Shown in pieces: positions 7,881 through 17,276 of a DNA stretch of 64,000 nt. Position numbers and translations under genes: made by a program. Source of the DNA: CALKZN01 sp050633585 (GTDB taxonomy: Bacteria; Pseudomonadota; Gammaproteobacteria; Arenicellales; Arenicellaceae). The stretch is taken from positions 17,571-81,570 of the forward strand of contig JBOEGT010000032.1 in assembly GCA_050633585.1 (NCBI GenBank). Direction: 5' to 3'. Under the pieces are notes generated by a model that worked only from the letters and a program-made list of their open reading frames with translations, had not been told where the DNA came from and did no database searches. Numbering within the stretch: the first letter of the stretch is position 1; each line of letters begins with the position of its first letter.

Positions 7881-8119
7881 TATGAATACCTTAGTTGCGA
7901 TTTTTTGAGGTCCGTATTTTATAGCACTAATGAATTCTCAACCAATAAAAACGGACAAAAAAGCATCGTCAAACGATTTAATTTCGGCTTTTTAACACAA
8001 ACTATTTAGGTATTTATTCGCATCATTTCAATCCGTGATTGTCTATTCACTGCTACAATTCGCGCCCTCTCTTTCTAGCGTTTAAAAAGCAGCTCAGATG
8101 CTGCCAATCGAGACTGTTT

Positions 8120-9058
8120 ATGCGAATCATGTTAGCGCCGATGGAAGGCGTAGTTGACCACGAAATGCGCTGTGTATTAACGCAACTGGGCGGTTATGAT
8201 CGTTGCGTCACCGAGTTTATTCGCATCAACAAACAACGACTCCCTGAAAGAGTGTTCCTGAATTTCGCACCTGAACTGAAACAAGGCGGAACAACTCCGA
8301 GTGGCGTGCCTGTTTATATCCAGCTTCTTGGCAGCGATCCCAAATATATGGCACTGAATGCGCAGCGTGCTGAAACACTTGAACCTAGAGGAATTGATCT
8401 CAATTTTGGTTGCCCTTCTAAAACGGTGAATAAAAGCGATGGTGGCTCAGCACTTTTGCGTGAACCCCATCGCATTGGCAGCATTGTTAATGCTGTACGC
8501 GACAGCGTTGACCCCAAGATTCCGGTCACCGCAAAAGTTCGGCTTGGTTTTAGCAATCATGATTTATTAGACGAGGTGATAGATAATATTATTGAAGCTG
8601 GTGCGACTGAAATTTGCATTCATGCAAGAACTCGAGAAGATCGCTACAAACCGCCGGCTTATTGGTCTGCGGTAAAAAAAGTCGCCGAATCATGCCCTAT
8701 CCCGATCACCATTAATGGTGAAATTTGGACAATCGAGGATGCAAAGCGTGCTCGCAATGAAAGTGGTTGCACTAGCATCATGTTAGGCCGAGGCGCACTC
8801 AGCCGCCCTGACCTCGCGGCTTGCATTCAAGCCAATGAAAATTCGGCCGATTATGAATTCAAAAACTGGACAGAAACTCTACACATCGTGACTGAGTATT
8901 TATTGAAAACAGAAAATAAACACCCCGACTTTGTGAGCAATCGCGCCAAGCAATGGTTAGTCTTTTTGCAAAGACAGTTCCCAGAAGCACTTGAACTATT
9001 CCACAAAATTAAACGTATGCGAGAAGCAAGAGAAGTGTTCCAGGCAATTCAACACTAA
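8120..9058 (+). CDS. dusC: tRNA-dihydrouridine(16) synthase DusC
   Basis: FMN-dependent reductase that makes dihydrouridine at U16 of tRNA. I chose the ATG at 8120 (MRIMLAPMEGV) because Dus proteins start at this LAPMEGV strand; the open frame extends 81 bp further without conservation. Visible are TEFIRI, the NFGCPSKTVN motif with the catalytic Cys98, KVRLG, HARTRE and NGEIW with IMLGRGAL, all as in E. coli DusC, and the length (312 aa) fits. It is monocistronic, convergent with the DUF1289 gene. Confidence 0.95.
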   Translation: MRIMLAPMEGVVDHEMRCVLTQLGGYDRCVTEFIRINKQRLPERVFLNFAPELKQGGTTPSGVPVYIQLLGSDPKYMALNAQRAETLEPRGIDLNFGCPSKTVNKSDGGSALLREPHRIGSIVNAVRDSVDPKIPVTAKVRLGFSNHDLLDEVIDNIIEAGATEICIHARTREDRYKPPAYWSAVKKVAESCPIPITINGEIWTIEDAKRARNESGCTSIMLGRGALSRPDLAACIQANENSADYEFKNWTETLHIVTEYLLKTENKHPDFVSNRAKQWLVFLQRQFPEALELFHKIKRMREAREVFQAIQH

Positions 9059-9201
9059 ACTCATAGAAAGCCGTAATCAACATCCATAGTTCTAAGAAAT
9101 TCTTCTTGGTATGCTTTTATTTAAACCATACGAGGGCCTTTGCGGACAGAGGACTTTTATTGAATGTTATTGCTGCCACTTGATCACGTAACATCGACCA
9201 A

Positions 9202-9390
9202 TTACTGAGTGATATCTCGTTTTATTTGCAACATCCTTTTTGGCAGCTCCTTCAGAAGTAGGTTTCGATTATAAGGCTTCATTGCCTTCCATTTTTGACA
9301 TTCTTGCCGAGTACGGCCACACCCTAAACACCATCCACAAGGCCCAGAGAATTCACACACATCAATACATGGGCTTTTACGTCGTTTCAT
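9202..9390 (-). CDS. DUF1289 small Cys-rich protein
   Basis: 62 residues beginning at the ATG at 9390, which has AGGAAG six bases upstream; a TTG farther upstream would place that ribosome site inside the gene. The sequence shows SPCIDVCEF and the CGWCLGCGRTRQEC block of DUF1289 proteins, probably a small zinc-binding fold. The function is not known. It lies 45 bp downstream of the unassigned gene at 9436-9873 in the same direction, suggesting co-transcription. Confidence 0.88.
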   Translation of the reverse strand: MKRRKSPCIDVCEFSGPCGWCLGCGRTRQECQKWKAMKPYNRNLLLKELPKRMLQIKRDITQ

Positions 9391-9435
9391 ATTTAGCTTC
9401 CTGTGCAAGTATTCTCAATCAGAACACACATCTCT

Positions 9436-9873
9436 TCAAAGTGACTCTAATACTTGTTCAACGCTATTTTCTAGCTGCCGAAGACGATTAAACTCGTCAA
9501 ACAGGCGTTGTTCCAAGTGCTTAAAATTGAGCGGCAGTATTCGCTGACAAATGTGGTAACCTTTCCCTACAGTCTGATAACCCTTCCAACTCTTTATACG
9601 ACCCTCCTCTAAATCGAGGAACTTTTGTATAAACTCAGGTTGAGATGGACAATCTTCTTCAGCATGCATACAAATTGGAAACGATTTTTGTTTAATTTGT
9701 GGTGCTTCAATATAGGTTTCAAAATGAATCCCGCCTTGATTTTGGTTGTGCCAATTTCGCTTATAGAGTTGCAGGTAGGCACCTCGGTTATATATTTCCC
9801 AATCATCCTCAAACCAAGATGATTGCTTGAGCTTTTTTTCAAAGTTACGGAAAATATTTTTGATATCTTTCAT
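9436..9873 (-). CDS. Hypothetical protein, 145 aa
   Basis: I do not recognise this gene. It is soluble, starts with a basic amphipathic helix (MKDIKNIFRNFEKKLKQ), is rich in aromatic residues (WFEDDWEIYNRGAYLQLYKR, GGIHFETYIEA) and contains a Cys pair (CMHAEEDC). There is no signal peptide or membrane segment. The mixed alpha/beta composition and orderly codon use argue for a real protein. It precedes the DUF1289 gene on the same strand. Confidence 0.65.
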   Translation of the reverse strand: MKDIKNIFRNFEKKLKQSSWFEDDWEIYNRGAYLQLYKRNWHNQNQGGIHFETYIEAPQIKQKSFPICMHAEEDCPSQPEFIQKFLDLEEGRIKSWKGYQTVGKGYHICQRILPLNFKHLEQRLFDEFNRLRQLENSVEQVLESL

Positions 9874-10005
9874 GCCGTTAGGTTAGTGCATTCGTATCGT
9901 TAGTCTTTGTTCTCAAAAAGTATCAATTAATTCAACGTCTGAATGAATCCGATTAACTGTGCTGCTGGGTTGGTAAGCATAACAGTGTCATGAAACATTG
10001 AGAAC

Positions 10006-10038
10006 GTCTGGCACTGTTCTTCACAAAAAGTGCCAGAC
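10006..10038 (-). terminator. Stem-loop after the TonB-dependent receptor gene
   Basis: A perfect 10-bp inverted repeat, GTCTGGCACT (10006-10015) and AGTGCCAGAC (10029-10038), with a 13-nt loop, 20 bp past the receptor stop codon. It lacks a clear downstream T-run on the minus strand, so it is a weak intrinsic terminator or a 3'-end stabiliser. Confidence 0.6.
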
Positions 10039-10058
10039 TTCATCAAAGCAATGAGTGA

Positions 10059-12053
10059 TTAGAATTTGTAGCTATATGTCACACTTGCGTTCACACCATC
10101 GCCGGGTGAATGAACAGTTAAGTCACCTGTGTTACCAAAATCATATACATACTCGTACTCTTCATCGAAAATGTTATTCACCTGGAAATTAAAGTGTCCA
10201 ATTGATGCTTCATAATCAAGCCCTACATTCACAGTCGTGTAACCACCAAACTTACCACCTTGGTTGTTCTCGTTGACATAGTAGTCGCCTTGGCTATCAA
10301 CGTGCACACGTGAGGTTAGTTTAGAAGTCACTTCGTAATCGAAACCCACCGACGCGGTATATTCCGGAACACTTCGCAACTCGTTGCCTAATGTAGCTTC
10401 TCGGTCACTGACTGGATCAACGATTTCTGAGCTTAAATAACTATAGTTAAACCAAACTTTCGCTTTATTAGATGCCGTGATGTTGAGGCCTAAGTCAATA
10501 CCATTGCGCTCAGTATCCCCCACAATTTGCTGAAAACCGTCTAGGTCTAAAAACTCATCTTCGGCTTCGTGCTGCCAATATGACACTCGAAGCTCTGTGT
10601 TGGCCGTCGCAAACCATTTGGCGCCAAACTCCCAAGCATCATGTAGCGACACATCCGTTGCACCTCTATCAGTTGTTGTATAAATAGCGCTTCCTACCGG
10701 GTGTTGAAAACTACGCCCGTAATTAGCAAAGACAGTCAAGTCATCGTTGGGTGTAATGAATAGATTGGCTTTAGGTTGCACAATAGTACCGAAATCGAAG
10801 ATATCACCGCCATTATCAAGCCTTTCGCCGTCCAATCGATCCAACCTAACGCCAAGATTCCAGCGCAGTAGATCCGAAGGTGTTTGCTCAACCGTTGCGA
10901 AAACACCTGTGCTGTCCAAAGTATATTCACGGTTACGGTTAACCGTTCGTGCACTAGCTCTGGTTTGTTCAGGATGGTTAAAACGTTGTTCAAGCACATC
11001 TTGTTGCTGCAGGTCAGCACCTAACTCTACCGCCCACTGCGCATTAATTGTCCAATCAATGGTAGATATGAAACCTGTTTGTTGTTGGTCGTCGAAACGA
11101 TTTTGCAATGTTGAGCTTTCGAAAAAGCGCACCCATCGACTACGCTCGATGTCATTGTAGTAAAGCTTATTTGACCATTCAACCGAGTCAGATAAGGTGG
11201 TGTTGTAATGCACGCTGTAATGATTAATCGTTTTATCACCACCATCTTCACTGGCATAAGAGGCCGATGAGGTCGGATTATTTCGTGCTTCTTCTTGAGT
11301 CAAATACCCCGGAGAATCAGCCTCATACGTCGAATGACGAATACTCAAACCAATCTCACTATTATCATTTACATTATAAAACCATTTACCAGACGCTTCT
11401 AATTTCTCAATATCCGTATGATCTCTATAACCATTACCTTGTCGGTAGCCCAGAAAATAGTTGTGCGTTAGGTTACCTGATTCTAAGCCAGCATAGCCTT
11501 GCACTTCGCTCGTGCTGAAGCTGCCTAATGTGATTTTTAACTCCTTCGCAATATCTCGACGAGAACTCACATTGTAATTGCCAGCAAGATTAAAAAGCCC
11601 ATAACGCGCATCACTATTGCCTTTGTACAGCTCAATGCTCTCAATATCTAAAGGGAATAATTGATCTAATTCACCATAGCCATTATTTAGATTGAATGGA
11701 ACACCATCAATTAGTAATTTGGCATGTGGTGTGACCCCATCACCAGCAAAGCCACGAATTGCGACGTCAGTGTTAATGATGCCTTGATTATAACGAGCAA
11801 AGTACACCCCTGGCGCTTTATCAAATAACTCATATGTATCGTCAGGATGTTCGTAATCCAGCTCGTCACGGCTAACAACATCATAAGAACCCGCTAACTT
11901 CTCAGTTGTCACCTGGGTGTTTTCACCAATGACTAAAATGTTGTCTAAGCGAACTGTTTTTTCCGCACCCTCGTTCTCATTCGCATAAGTCATGTAAGGG
12001 TTTGCCATGAGCGGTAAGCCTGCCATCGCAAGATATAATTTTGTTAATTTCAT
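10059..12053 (-). CDS. TonB-dependent outer-membrane receptor
   Basis: 664 residues with a signal peptide (MKLTKLYLAMAGLPLMANPYMTYA), an N-terminal plug domain (LDNILVIGE, RDELDYEHPDDTYELFDKAPGVYFARY, IRGFAGDG, LLIDGVPFN) and a 22-strand barrel ending in Phe (VTYSYKF), the usual outer-membrane signature. No N-terminal signalling extension. It imports a metal chelate using TonB energy. It is divergent from a nickel/peptide-type ABC importer and near an exbB-exbD-tonB set, so these likely act as one uptake route for a metal-metallophore complex; the substrate is not identifiable. A perfect 19-bp Fur-box palindrome lies 25 bp upstream of its start. Confidence 0.93.
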   Translation of the reverse strand: MKLTKLYLAMAGLPLMANPYMTYANENEGAEKTVRLDNILVIGENTQVTTEKLAGSYDVVSRDELDYEHPDDTYELFDKAPGVYFARYNQGIINTDVAIRGFAGDGVTPHAKLLIDGVPFNLNNGYGELDQLFPLDIESIELYKGNSDARYGLFNLAGNYNVSSRRDIAKELKITLGSFSTSEVQGYAGLESGNLTHNYFLGYRQGNGYRDHTDIEKLEASGKWFYNVNDNSEIGLSIRHSTYEADSPGYLTQEEARNNPTSSASYASEDGGDKTINHYSVHYNTTLSDSVEWSNKLYYNDIERSRWVRFFESSTLQNRFDDQQQTGFISTIDWTINAQWAVELGADLQQQDVLEQRFNHPEQTRASARTVNRNREYTLDSTGVFATVEQTPSDLLRWNLGVRLDRLDGERLDNGGDIFDFGTIVQPKANLFITPNDDLTVFANYGRSFQHPVGSAIYTTTDRGATDVSLHDAWEFGAKWFATANTELRVSYWQHEAEDEFLDLDGFQQIVGDTERNGIDLGLNITASNKAKVWFNYSYLSSEIVDPVSDREATLGNELRSVPEYTASVGFDYEVTSKLTSRVHVDSQGDYYVNENNQGGKFGGYTTVNVGLDYEASIGHFNFQVNNIFDEEYEYVYDFGNTGDLTVHSPGDGVNASVTYSYKF

Positions 12054-12078
12054 ACAAATTTGTGTTTATTTATTAATT

Positions 12079-12097
12079 AATAATGATTATCATTATT
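12079..12097 (-). promoter_or_regulatory. Fur box, TonB-dependent receptor promoter
   Basis: AATAATGATTATCATTATT is a perfect 19-bp palindrome close to the Fur consensus. On the minus strand it overlaps a plausible promoter (TTGCAT, 17-bp spacer, CATTAT) 25 bp before the receptor start codon, so iron-replete repression is expected. Confidence 0.88.
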
Positions 12098-12189
12098 AAT
12101 TGATGCAATGCATTTCGCAACCACCATTGAACGATTTACAGTCAAAAAATAGATATTTGAAAATGCGGACCAATCACGCGGTAATCGCG

Positions 12190-12233
12190 GCAGAATATAA
12201 TTGATACGATATATCATATCAATTATATTCTGC
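12190..12233. promoter_or_regulatory. 44-bp palindrome with two opposed promoter-like elements
   Basis: Two perfect 17-bp arms (12190-12206 and 12217-12233) flank a 10-bp centre that is itself symmetric except for its outermost base pair. Each strand carries TTGATA, a 17-bp spacer and TATATT (plus strand 12201-12206 and 12224-12229; minus strand 12217-12222 and 12194-12199). It lies between the divergent receptor and binding-protein genes, about 100 bp from the latter. It could be a two-way promoter, an operator, or both. Confidence 0.6.
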
Positions 12234-12334
12234 TACTTAAATAAAATACATCCTCCGACTACAGCAGCTAACAGCAACACAAACCAACATCCATATTTAA
12301 AGTAAATTGCTTCTCGAAGCTAAAAAATTCACTT

Positions 12335-13879
12335 ATGCAAACCTCAAAAACCTTTTATTTATCAACACTGTTGATTGTTTTTTGTTTACTCACCAGCTAT
12401 CAAAGCCTCTCAGCGAAACCAACGACTGAAAATACCGTTAACATTCATGGCGTATTTGAAATTCCTAGCTTAGATCCAACGCGTAGCGGTTACTCTTTCA
12501 ACCGGATGCAAATACTAGAGACCCTAGTCAATGTGGATAACTCAGGTCACTTAACACCAGGATTGGCCAGTGAATGGAATTTATTAGACGAAGGCAAAAT
12601 ATGGGAATTGACCATTCGTGAGGGCGTGACATTTCATGATGGTTCGCCTCTCAACAATCAAGTCATCGTTGATAATCTCAATCTAATTCAAACAAAACCC
12701 AGCGCACTAAAAAAAGTTGCTATTCAAGAGATTAAAGCCATAGAGCCTAATATTGTTCGTCTTACATTAGCAAAACCATACCGACCATTAGGCGCTGTGT
12801 TGGCGCATCATTCGGCATCGATTTTAGCGCCCAAATCAATCGATGCGTCTGGAGAGATCATTTCATTAATTGGTACAGGCCCCTTCTCTGTACATGAAGT
12901 TTCGATTCCTCACAAACTCGTCGTAAAGCGTTTCGAACAATATTGGGGGCAAAAAGCGTCTATTGAATACGCCAGTTACTTAACAGGTCATCGCGCTGAA
13001 GCAAGAGCTTTACAAGCGCGCAGTGGTCAAGCCGATATCGTATTTGGCATTGATCCAGCCGCTATACCTACCCTAAAACGATTGCCCGATTTGACAATTA
13101 TTCGTTCAGATTTACCCAGAACATTAGCAATAAAAATCAATAGTGGTCACCCATTATTACAAGAAAGGCGTATCCGTGAAGCCTTAAGTTTAGCTATTGA
13201 TCGCAAAGGGATTGCCACCGCTATTTTAAAATCCCCTGAAGTCGCAACAGAACAACTACTTCACCCGTATATGAATGACTGGTATGTACGTCGTGATACG
13301 GTTGGTTACAACCTTAATCAAGCACAAAAACTACTGACTGAAGCTGGTTGGAAGAAAGACGATAAAGGCTGGCTTAAAAAAGAAGGTAAACCTTTTGAAT
13401 TAACGCTCATCACCTATGCAGACCGCCCAGAACTCCCCACCATCGCCACAGCCATACAAGATCAATGGAAAAAATTGGGTGTCAAACTTAAGGTAAGTAT
13501 CACCAACTCAAGTGCTATTCCAGCAGGCCATAAAGATGGCTCACTTGAAGTCGCACTCATTGCACGTAATTATGGCTACATAGCTGACCCTTTGGGTGTG
13601 TTAATCAAAGATTTTGGTCACGAACGTGGGGGCGACTGGGGCAGCATGAGCTGGTCAAATCCGTCCATTCAAAGCACCTTAAATGACTTAGTCAAACAAA
13701 GTGATGATGAACAATATCATCAACTAGCGCAACAAGTTGCCGCGGCAATTTACACAGAAAAACCCATGATTCCAATTGCTTACTATGTCCAACAAACGGT
13801 TGTTGGAAAGCGTATTGCGGGCTTCACATTTGATCCCTATGAGCGAAGTTTTCATTTAAATAAATTGCAATGGAAATAA
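12335..13879 (+). CDS. ABC transporter substrate-binding protein, nickel/peptide/opine family
   Basis: 514 residues with a signal peptide ending near SLSA|KPTTEN. Family 5 (NikA/DppA/CntA) features are clear: PSLDPTRSGYSF, TPGLASEWNLLDEGKIWELTIREGVTFHDGSPL, and the C-terminal VVGKRIAGFTFDPYERSFHLNKLQW. It captures a ligand in the periplasm for the following permeases. The strand order (binding protein, two permeases, fused ATPase, ExbB-ExbD-TonB) and the divergent Fur-controlled receptor suggest a metal or metal-metallophore ligand rather than peptides, as in NikABCDE or Cnt-type systems. That is inference from context. Confidence 0.88.
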   Translation: MQTSKTFYLSTLLIVFCLLTSYQSLSAKPTTENTVNIHGVFEIPSLDPTRSGYSFNRMQILETLVNVDNSGHLTPGLASEWNLLDEGKIWELTIREGVTFHDGSPLNNQVIVDNLNLIQTKPSALKKVAIQEIKAIEPNIVRLTLAKPYRPLGAVLAHHSASILAPKSIDASGEIISLIGTGPFSVHEVSIPHKLVVKRFEQYWGQKASIEYASYLTGHRAEARALQARSGQADIVFGIDPAAIPTLKRLPDLTIIRSDLPRTLAIKINSGHPLLQERRIREALSLAIDRKGIATAILKSPEVATEQLLHPYMNDWYVRRDTVGYNLNQAQKLLTEAGWKKDDKGWLKKEGKPFELTLITYADRPELPTIATAIQDQWKKLGVKLKVSITNSSAIPAGHKDGSLEVALIARNYGYIADPLGVLIKDFGHERGGDWGSMSWSNPSIQSTLNDLVKQSDDEQYHQLAQQVAAAIYTEKPMIPIAYYVQQTVVGKRIAGFTFDPYERSFHLNKLQWK

Positions 13880-13882
13880 GTC

Positions 13883-14866
13883 ATGCATGCCTTCGGTGTT
13901 AAAACCTTGTTCTTAAAAATATTGTCAAAACCGTTGTTTAAGATGCTACTAAAACGCCTCTTCCAGTTGATCGGAGTATCGTGGGGGGTTGGCACATTGA
14001 CGTTTGTTTTAATGCGAGCTTTGCCAGGTGACATAGCCTATCGCATTGCTGCAGGCCGTTACGGACAAGATGCGGTTGATACTCAAGCGGCTGATTCAGT
14101 GCGCAACGAGCTAGGTTTGGATGGCAGCGCATGGTCGGCCTATTGGCAATGGTTGCAAGATCTACTGCAATGGAATCTTGGGACTTCACTAGTCAGCGGC
14201 TCACCCGTTGCCGCAGAGTTATGGCACATGCTTGGGCACTCTATCTTGCTCGCTGGGGTTGGCATGTTATTAGCCGCCTTAATCGCTATTCCATTAGGTT
14301 TGGCTACCGCTTATTGGCAAGGATGGTTGGACCGAATAAGCTTAATGGTTTCTATCACGGTGCGTTCAGTGCCGGTATTTGTGATTGGCTTATTAGCCAT
14401 TGTGGTTTTTGCGCTAGAACTGAATTGGTTTCCTGTTGCAGGCTTTGGTACTGCCTCTCATTTAGCGTTGCCAGCGTTAACTTTGGCTCTTAGTTTAGCC
14501 GCCATATCTAATCGCATTGTGTCGGTTGAAGCAAAACGGGTATTTAATTCGCCATTTTTTGAGTTTGCGCAAACTAAAGGCTTATCCGCATGGCAAGCCT
14601 TTACTCATCATGGTCTTCGAAATATAGCCGTGCCAGTGATTGCATTCTTTGGCGTGCAATTGATAACGGTGGTTGAAGGTGTTGTGATGATTGAATCACT
14701 GTTTTCTTGGCCTGGCATCGGTCATGGCTTAGCGCATGCGATTTTTTCGCGTGATATCCCCGTTATTCAAGGTGCCGCTTTGATGATGGGCGCCCTCTTT
14801 GTCGTATTAAACACATTGGTCGATATAGCCTGTTATTACTTAGACCCCCGCGGAGAGTCATTATGA
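13883..14866 (+). CDS. ABC transporter permease, NikB/DppB type
   Basis: 327 residues with the DppB/NikB layout: an N-terminal helix with LLKRLFQLIGVSWGVGTLTFVLMRALPGD, a periplasmic loop, then five membrane helices. The EAKRVFNSPFFEFAQTKGLS stretch is the coupling-helix motif that docks on the ATPase. The conserved IESLFSWPGIGHGLAHAI is present. It begins 3 bp after the binding-protein stop codon and overlaps the next permease by ATGA, so the four genes form one operon. A second in-frame Met at residue 21 is an alternative start. Confidence 0.9.
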   Translation: MHAFGVKTLFLKILSKPLFKMLLKRLFQLIGVSWGVGTLTFVLMRALPGDIAYRIAAGRYGQDAVDTQAADSVRNELGLDGSAWSAYWQWLQDLLQWNLGTSLVSGSPVAAELWHMLGHSILLAGVGMLLAALIAIPLGLATAYWQGWLDRISLMVSITVRSVPVFVIGLLAIVVFALELNWFPVAGFGTASHLALPALTLALSLAAISNRIVSVEAKRVFNSPFFEFAQTKGLSAWQAFTHHGLRNIAVPVIAFFGVQLITVVEGVVMIESLFSWPGIGHGLAHAIFSRDIPVIQGAALMMGALFVVLNTLVDIACYYLDPRGESL

Positions 14867-15720
14867 GCCTTCGCACCCTTCTAAAGCTAGAAGAACAAAC
14901 CCTGGCACCATCAAGCCAACAAGCAGCCACAACAATGAGAATAACAGCAGCACAAAAATGTGGGTTGGCCTTACTTAGCCTGTTATTGACTTATGCATTC
15001 ATTGCGCCATTGTTAATTAAGGGAGATTCGAACGTTCAAAACTTAAGCAACGTACTCACATCACCGAATGGCAAATTTTGGTTTGGAACCGACCATTTTG
15101 GTCGCGACATGTGGTTGCGACTAGCCGACGCATTGCAACTTTCTCTAAGACTCGCATTATTCTGTGTGCTCACGTCAGCCGCAGTGGGTGTATTTTTTGG
15201 CGTTATAGTCGCTATTGCTCCTCGATGGCTTGATCGGGCTTTAGATATTATTGTCACACTCATTCTAGCCTTACCCGGCCTAGTCCTCGTCCTTATTCTA
15301 GCGGCGATAAAACCCGGTTCTTTTTTAATGATTTACTTTGCTATCTCTCTCATCCAATGGATTGAATATTTTCGAGTCAGCAGAACCATTACTCAACGCT
15401 TAGCGAAATCACCCGAAGTGGAATCGTCGCGCTTGATGGGTTTTGGAAACTACTATCTTTTCAAACGTCACTTTTGGCCAGCCATTAAGCCACAACTCTT
15501 AACTATTGCGGCGTTTGGTGCGGCGAATGCCATATTAATGATGGCATCTCTTGGCTTTGTCTATGTTGGTATTCAACCACCACTTGCGGAGCTTGGTTTA
15601 ATGATTGTTGAACTCTTTCCTTATTATAGCGAGGCGCCTTGGCTTCTCGTTCAACCCTTACTGGTGCTAGCGCTATTAGTGTTAAGTTGCCATTTATTGG
15701 GTGGGAGCTCATCAAAGTGA
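14863..15720 (+). CDS. ABC transporter permease, NikC/DppC type
   Basis: 285 residues. After a long cytoplasmic N-terminus (about 30 residues) comes the membrane domain with FGTDHFGRDMWLRLADALQLSL, the usual DppC/NikC periplasmic motif, and the coupling segment RLAKSPEVESSRLMGFGNYYLFKRHFWP. It pairs with the preceding permease to form the channel. The C-terminus is short. Start and stop codons overlap both neighbours by 4 bp, showing strong translational coupling. Confidence 0.9.
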   Translation: MSLRTLLKLEEQTLAPSSQQAATTMRITAAQKCGLALLSLLLTYAFIAPLLIKGDSNVQNLSNVLTSPNGKFWFGTDHFGRDMWLRLADALQLSLRLALFCVLTSAAVGVFFGVIVAIAPRWLDRALDIIVTLILALPGLVLVLILAAIKPGSFLMIYFAISLIQWIEYFRVSRTITQRLAKSPEVESSRLMGFGNYYLFKRHFWPAIKPQLLTIAAFGAANAILMMASLGFVYVGIQPPLAELGLMIVELFPYYSEAPWLLVQPLLVLALLVLSCHLLGGSSSK

Positions 15721-17153
15721 AATTATTAAAGGTTGATCAACTATCTATCTATGCACATGAAAAGTGCCTATTAGAACCTATTTCATTTGAATTACAACAA
15801 ACGGAAAAATTAGTCATACTAGGTCAAACAGGATCTGGAAAAAGTCTTATTGTTCAATCTGTTATGGGGACATTATCATATGAATTATCAAGCAGAGGTG
15901 AGCTACAACTATTTGGCAAAATCATTAGCAGCAAAGTGATTCAACGCCGTTTTTGGGGAAACAAAATAAGCGCTTTGCCTCAAGAACCCTGGAATGCACT
16001 TGACCCATTAATGCCGGTTGGTCATCAATTAAAAAAAACCTATCAATTGGTTCGAAAGCAAAACCCAGACGAAGCTCATGAGCACACGCAAGCACGTTTA
16101 ACATCTTTAGGGTTGGAACAGCATGGCCATCAACGCGTTGATTCACTCTCTGGAGGAATGGCTCAACGAGTGGCTCTTGCCTGTGCCATGGCCGGCGGCG
16201 CTTCATTATTACTTGCCGATGAACCGACCAAAGGTCTTGACGCCTCTCGACGAGACCAGGTTGTTCAACAATTAATCACACAAACTGCTGAAGGCGCATT
16301 GTTGTTGATCACACATGATGTTGAAGTCGCCCGCCAAATCAATGGCCGAGTGATGGTTATTAAAGGTGGTGAATTGGTTGAAGAAGGCCATAGTGATTCA
16401 TTATTCGCGCAACCCAAGCATGAGTACACAAAAGAATTGATAGCGGCTGCTCCACAACAATGGGAGCCTATGGAACCACCGAGCACTCACAAAAAGCAAA
16501 CGCCAATTCATCAAACAAAAAGAAGCACTCCCGTTTTAACCGCACAACAGTTGTCCATTGGCCGCGGGGAACGCCAATTGATGAGTGATATTAACCTCAC
16601 GATTCATGCCGGTGAAGTGATTGGTGTAGCGGGCGATAGTGGCTGTGGTAAAAGCACGCTAGGCGATACTTTATTAGGCTTGATTCCGTCTTTTTCGGGC
16701 AGTGTCATACGACAAAATCAGATTGAATCACACCGTTGGCAAAAGCTCTACCAAGACCCAACGGCAGCTGTGCCTCATAGCGCTAGCTTAGGTTTATTAC
16801 TCGATGATCTTGTTAAAAAATACGCCATCGCCAGAGACGATATTGATGCATTAATGCAACGATTAGATCTCAATGAGTCCTTATTACAACGTTCAGCAAA
16901 CCATGTATCCGGCGGTGAATTACAACGCTTTTGCATGCTGCGAGTCTTATTATTAAAACCAATATTCCTCTTTGCTGACGAACCAACCTCACGCCTTGAC
17001 CCCATTACAGCAAAAGATGTCAGTGCACTGCTAGTAGATGTGGCAAGAGAAACGAATTGTGCCGTGATGCTGGTTAGCCATGATCAACATATGATTAAAA
17101 AGCGCTGTGATCGAACGATTAACATCCCTAACGCCGATATTATCGCCCATTAA
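15717..17153 (+). CDS. Fused double ATPase of the nickel/peptide-type ABC importer (NikD-NikE fusion)
   Basis: The start is set at the GTG at 15717, which overlaps the permease stop codon (GTGA) and opens the ATPase sequence at VKLLKVDQLS; more upstream codons lie inside the permease gene. The 478 residues hold two complete nucleotide-binding domains: GQTGSGKS (36-43), LSGGMAQR and LLLADEPTKGLD in the first; GDSGCGKST, VSGGELQR and LFADEPTSRLDP in the second. Most systems of this family use two separate ATPases, so one fused chain is a derived form, like YejF. The second domain is slightly compact (a short Q-loop region). Confidence 0.92.
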   Translation: MKLLKVDQLSIYAHEKCLLEPISFELQQTEKLVILGQTGSGKSLIVQSVMGTLSYELSSRGELQLFGKIISSKVIQRRFWGNKISALPQEPWNALDPLMPVGHQLKKTYQLVRKQNPDEAHEHTQARLTSLGLEQHGHQRVDSLSGGMAQRVALACAMAGGASLLLADEPTKGLDASRRDQVVQQLITQTAEGALLLITHDVEVARQINGRVMVIKGGELVEEGHSDSLFAQPKHEYTKELIAAAPQQWEPMEPPSTHKKQTPIHQTKRSTPVLTAQQLSIGRGERQLMSDINLTIHAGEVIGVAGDSGCGKSTLGDTLLGLIPSFSGSVIRQNQIESHRWQKLYQDPTAAVPHSASLGLLLDDLVKKYAIARDDIDALMQRLDLNESLLQRSANHVSGGELQRFCMLRVLLLKPIFLFADEPTSRLDPITAKDVSALLVDVARETNCAVMLVSHDQHMIKKRCDRTINIPNADIIAH

Positions 17154-17276
17154 ATATGAGAGTTTTTCCACCTTCAATGCTGCAGCATTCATGCCTATCG
17201 TTGATCTTAATATTAAACCCTATTTTCTACGTTAGAGCTTGATCTGACTTACCAACACTTAACGACGGATTTATTT

